Source: Bacillota bacterium (GTDB lineage: Bacteria > Vulcanimicrobiota > JAJTBE01). From it: a stretch of 64,000 bases of DNA. Of this stretch, positions 62,492 through 64,000 are shown piece by piece. Location of the stretch: positions 1 through 64,000 of the forward strand of contig JAJTBE010000018.1 in assembly GCA_021287065.1 (NCBI GenBank). Reading direction: 5' to 3'. The position numbers were made by a program, and so were the translations under genes. The notes under the pieces are model-generated. The model made no database searches, had not been told where the DNA came from, and saw only the letters and a list, made by a program, of their open reading frames with translations. Every line of letters starts with the position of its first letter. The stretch's first letter is position 1.

Positions 62492-64000
62492 TTATTTTTT
62501 GAACAATCTGTATGTGTAATGGAATCCATCGGGAGTTACGGACAGTGCTGTCCATGATTCCCTGTAGTTCTGAAGGTATGTAGCATAATCCGCAAATTCG
62601 GGCAGGAAGAGAAGGTAGAATCCTTTTGCAAGGGTCACAGCCCATTCGGCATCCTGCATCATAATAAGAACGGGTCTGCCGGTGATGTTCTTTTTGAAAT
62701 CACGGAATTTGCTGGTTTCGCCGAAGAGAGGTGAACCTGACTTCAGGCCGTCGATGAATTCCTTTACCTTGACTGTGCTGGGATATGTATGAAGAATCAG
62801 TTTATCTCCAACTATACAATAGACAAGTTCCTTCGATTTGTAAATAGTTACATCCTTATATTTTTCCTCTGAGAAAGTCATTTTTGTCTTCAGAAGATCG
62901 AGGAGTTTGCCAATCTTAGGCTGATCTTTCACTGTTACAAAGAAGGTGATGGGGAATCTGTTGAATCCCTTCATAAACTTGCCTGCGGGAGTGGGCATTT
63001 CGTTGCCGGGGTTGCCGACGGGTGATTTCATTGCCTGAACTTCCTGAAGTGTGGAAATTATTGTGCCGATGAAAACATCCCTGAGAAGATATGTTATGCC
63101 GATTTCCCCTGTGGTTGATGCAAGCAGGTCTTTTTCAGGATCCATTCCGATTGCCTGAGCTGCTTCCTGTTTGAATTTGTCGAATGATGAACCGAATGCA
63201 GGGATTTCCTGGGATACTGCATTGAGGAAGTTTACCAGTTCGCCTGCATTATATACAGCGACAAGGGGAAGCCCTGAGGGAAGGGTTTCCATCATATTGT
63301 TTTCATAGGGTTTTGTGGCAAAATACTTCTTCATTATGCCGATGTTGGCATCAGCTTTGAAGTGAAGCTGGAATTCGCCGGAAAGTTCGTTGTCGCCCCA
63401 GTTGGTGTAGCCTGCCAGATATGAAAGGCCCTTAATTGTCTGGTCGAGAGCTGTGTAGTCGGTGTTGTCTTTTGAACCTTCCTCACAGGAGCACAGTCCG
63501 TCTCCGTGATAGTGCATTCCCAGCTTTTTGGTTGCATCGTGGAAATATTTGGTTTCGATATTGATCTTTTCCAGATTGATGAAATAGATCTCATTATGTT
63601 TAGCTGCCTGAGGGCAAGCTTTCATAAAGTTCTTGTAAACTTTGCCGTTGTATATGCTTTTTTCCTGATTTTCAGCAGTGGCTACCGCTTTTTTAAGCAT
63701 AGAAACCGAGTCGGCGATAACGAGCTGGTTGGCTGCAAAAGTATAGCAGAAGGGTCCGTTGTGGAATACATACTTACCCTGAGCTTCTGTTGCAAAAGCT
63801 TCGTCTTTGCCGGCTATTTTGCTGTTGATGACTTTTTCGATTCTTGCCAGTGCAGGGACTGCTTTTTCCATATCCCTTACTTCAAAGGCAAACATATAGT
63901 TGTGGAATTTGAATGTTTTTTCAGGTGCTGAGGGGATATTGCCTGAAATGCCGTCTTTCGAGGAAAACTGGAGTTTGTCTCCTGTTATTCCGAGATCCTT
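62492..64000 (-). CDS. DUF3352-like protein, 5' end outside the window
   Basis: The frame stays open to the window edge, so at least 502 codons of the gene are present and the start is missing. The text matches the DUF3352 plan: beta-alpha repeats such as LPSGLPLVAVYNAGELVNF, CPQAAKHNEIYFINLEK and LLDLLKTKMTFSEEKYKDVT. Such proteins are often exported or membrane-anchored at the N-terminus, which cannot be checked here. First visible gene of an operon with mtnP. Confidence 0.75.
   Translation of the reverse strand, partial: KDLGITGDKLQFSSKDGISGNIPSAPEKTFKFHNYMFAFEVRDMEKAVPALARIEKVINSKIAGKDEAFATEAQGKYVFHNGPFCYTFAANQLVIADSVSMLKKAVATAENQEKSIYNGKVYKNFMKACPQAAKHNEIYFINLEKINIETKYFHDATKKLGMHYHGDGLCSCEEGSKDNTDYTALDQTIKGLSYLAGYTNWGDNELSGEFQLHFKADANIGIMKKYFATKPYENNMMETLPSGLPLVAVYNAGELVNFLNAVSQEIPAFGSSFDKFKQEAAQAIGMDPEKDLLASTTGEIGITYLLRDVFIGTIISTLQEVQAMKSPVGNPGNEMPTPAGKFMKGFNRFPITFFVTVKDQPKIGKLLDLLKTKMTFSEEKYKDVTIYKSKELVYCIVGDKLILHTYPSTVKVKEFIDGLKSGSPLFGETSKFRDFKKNITGRPVLIMMQDAEWAVTLAKGFYLLFLPEFADYATYLQNYRESWTALSVTPDGFHYTYRLFKK

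Noticed and set aside
1-64000. tRNA, rRNA or CRISPR arrays
   Set aside because: I looked for the T-loop GGTTCGAATC word in a cloverleaf context, for rRNA core words and for regularly spaced direct repeats with unique spacers. The GTTCGAA-like words found lie inside protein genes.

Overview
The window comes from a moderately AT-rich, diderm, probably anaerobic bacterium. Lipobox lipoproteins, an ExbB/ExbD/ExbD energiser, pseudopilins and TonB-type proton-channel parts point to an outer membrane. A hypC-A-B-D set plus hypF points to NiFe-hydrogenase use, and a B12-binding radical SAM enzyme, CobO and an in-frame-UGA thioredoxin point to strictly anaerobic, selenium- and cobalamin-dependent chemistry. 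The mix of many lipoproteins, TPR and zinc-ribbon proteins and very large PilX-like proteins resembles uncultured phyla such as Candidatus Riflebacteria or Wallbacteria. That placement is an impression from gene style, not a search result. No rRNA, tRNA, CRISPR array, insertion sequence with transposase, or phage gene was seen.

Layout. 1-0.5 kb: non-coding repeats (end of a MITE-like element, a 79-bp direct repeat, hairpins). 0.5-7.9 kb (minus): GT4 glycosyltransferase, B12 radical SAM enzyme, ankyrin protein, TPR protein, a 755-aa coiled-coil protein. 8.0-12.4 kb (plus): F420-ligase-like membrane protein and a GAF/PAS hybrid histidine kinase. 12.4-18.6 kb: zinc-ribbon/helical-repeat protein, SdiA-regulated-like protein, an unknown lipoprotein and a GH2 glycosidase. 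18.9-25.8 kb (minus): two paralogous three-gene pseudopilin cassettes plus one extra PilX-like gene. 26.0-32.6 kb: RNase PH, QueE, an M48-like and a C10-like peptidase, a zinc-ribbon protein and a VanX-like dipeptidase. 32.7-43.3 kb: four small signal-less proteins surrounding the hydrogenase maturation genes and cdaA-ybbR. 43.5-47.2 kb (minus): exbB-exbD-exbD-unknown and a secreted alpha-amylase. 47.5-51.7 kb: Hsp20, a 901-aa unknown protein and a DUF3298-like protein. 51.7-56.4 kb (minus): cobO, GT4, a selenocysteine thioredoxin lipoprotein, a TPR/SEC-C protein and an FGE-fold lipoprotein. 56.4-59.5 kb: a 3-kb repeat field. 59.5-64 kb: transglutaminase-like lipoprotein, GNAT, methylthioadenosine phosphorylase and a DUF3352-like protein running off the window.

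Most notable. (1) At 53405-53818 a thioredoxin-fold lipoprotein is interrupted by one in-frame TGA exactly where the first active-site Cys should be (Gly-Sec-Gly-Ala-Cys). A hairpin just downstream fits the bacterial SECIS consensus, so standard gene calling truncates this probable selenoprotein. (2) A 279-bp element with 16-bp terminal inverted repeats sits between hypA and hypB, flanked by a perfect 9-bp duplication that contains the hypA stop codon. Removing it restores an 18-nt hypA-hypB junction with a good ribosome site. Relatives of the element make up the 56.7-59.4 kb repeat field and the first 97 bases. (3) Four small proteins without signal peptides share a short Asp-x-hydrophobic-x-hydrophobic-Ser/Asp motif 33-58 residues from the N-terminus, and three of the four have a GTTAAC-centred palindromic site upstream.
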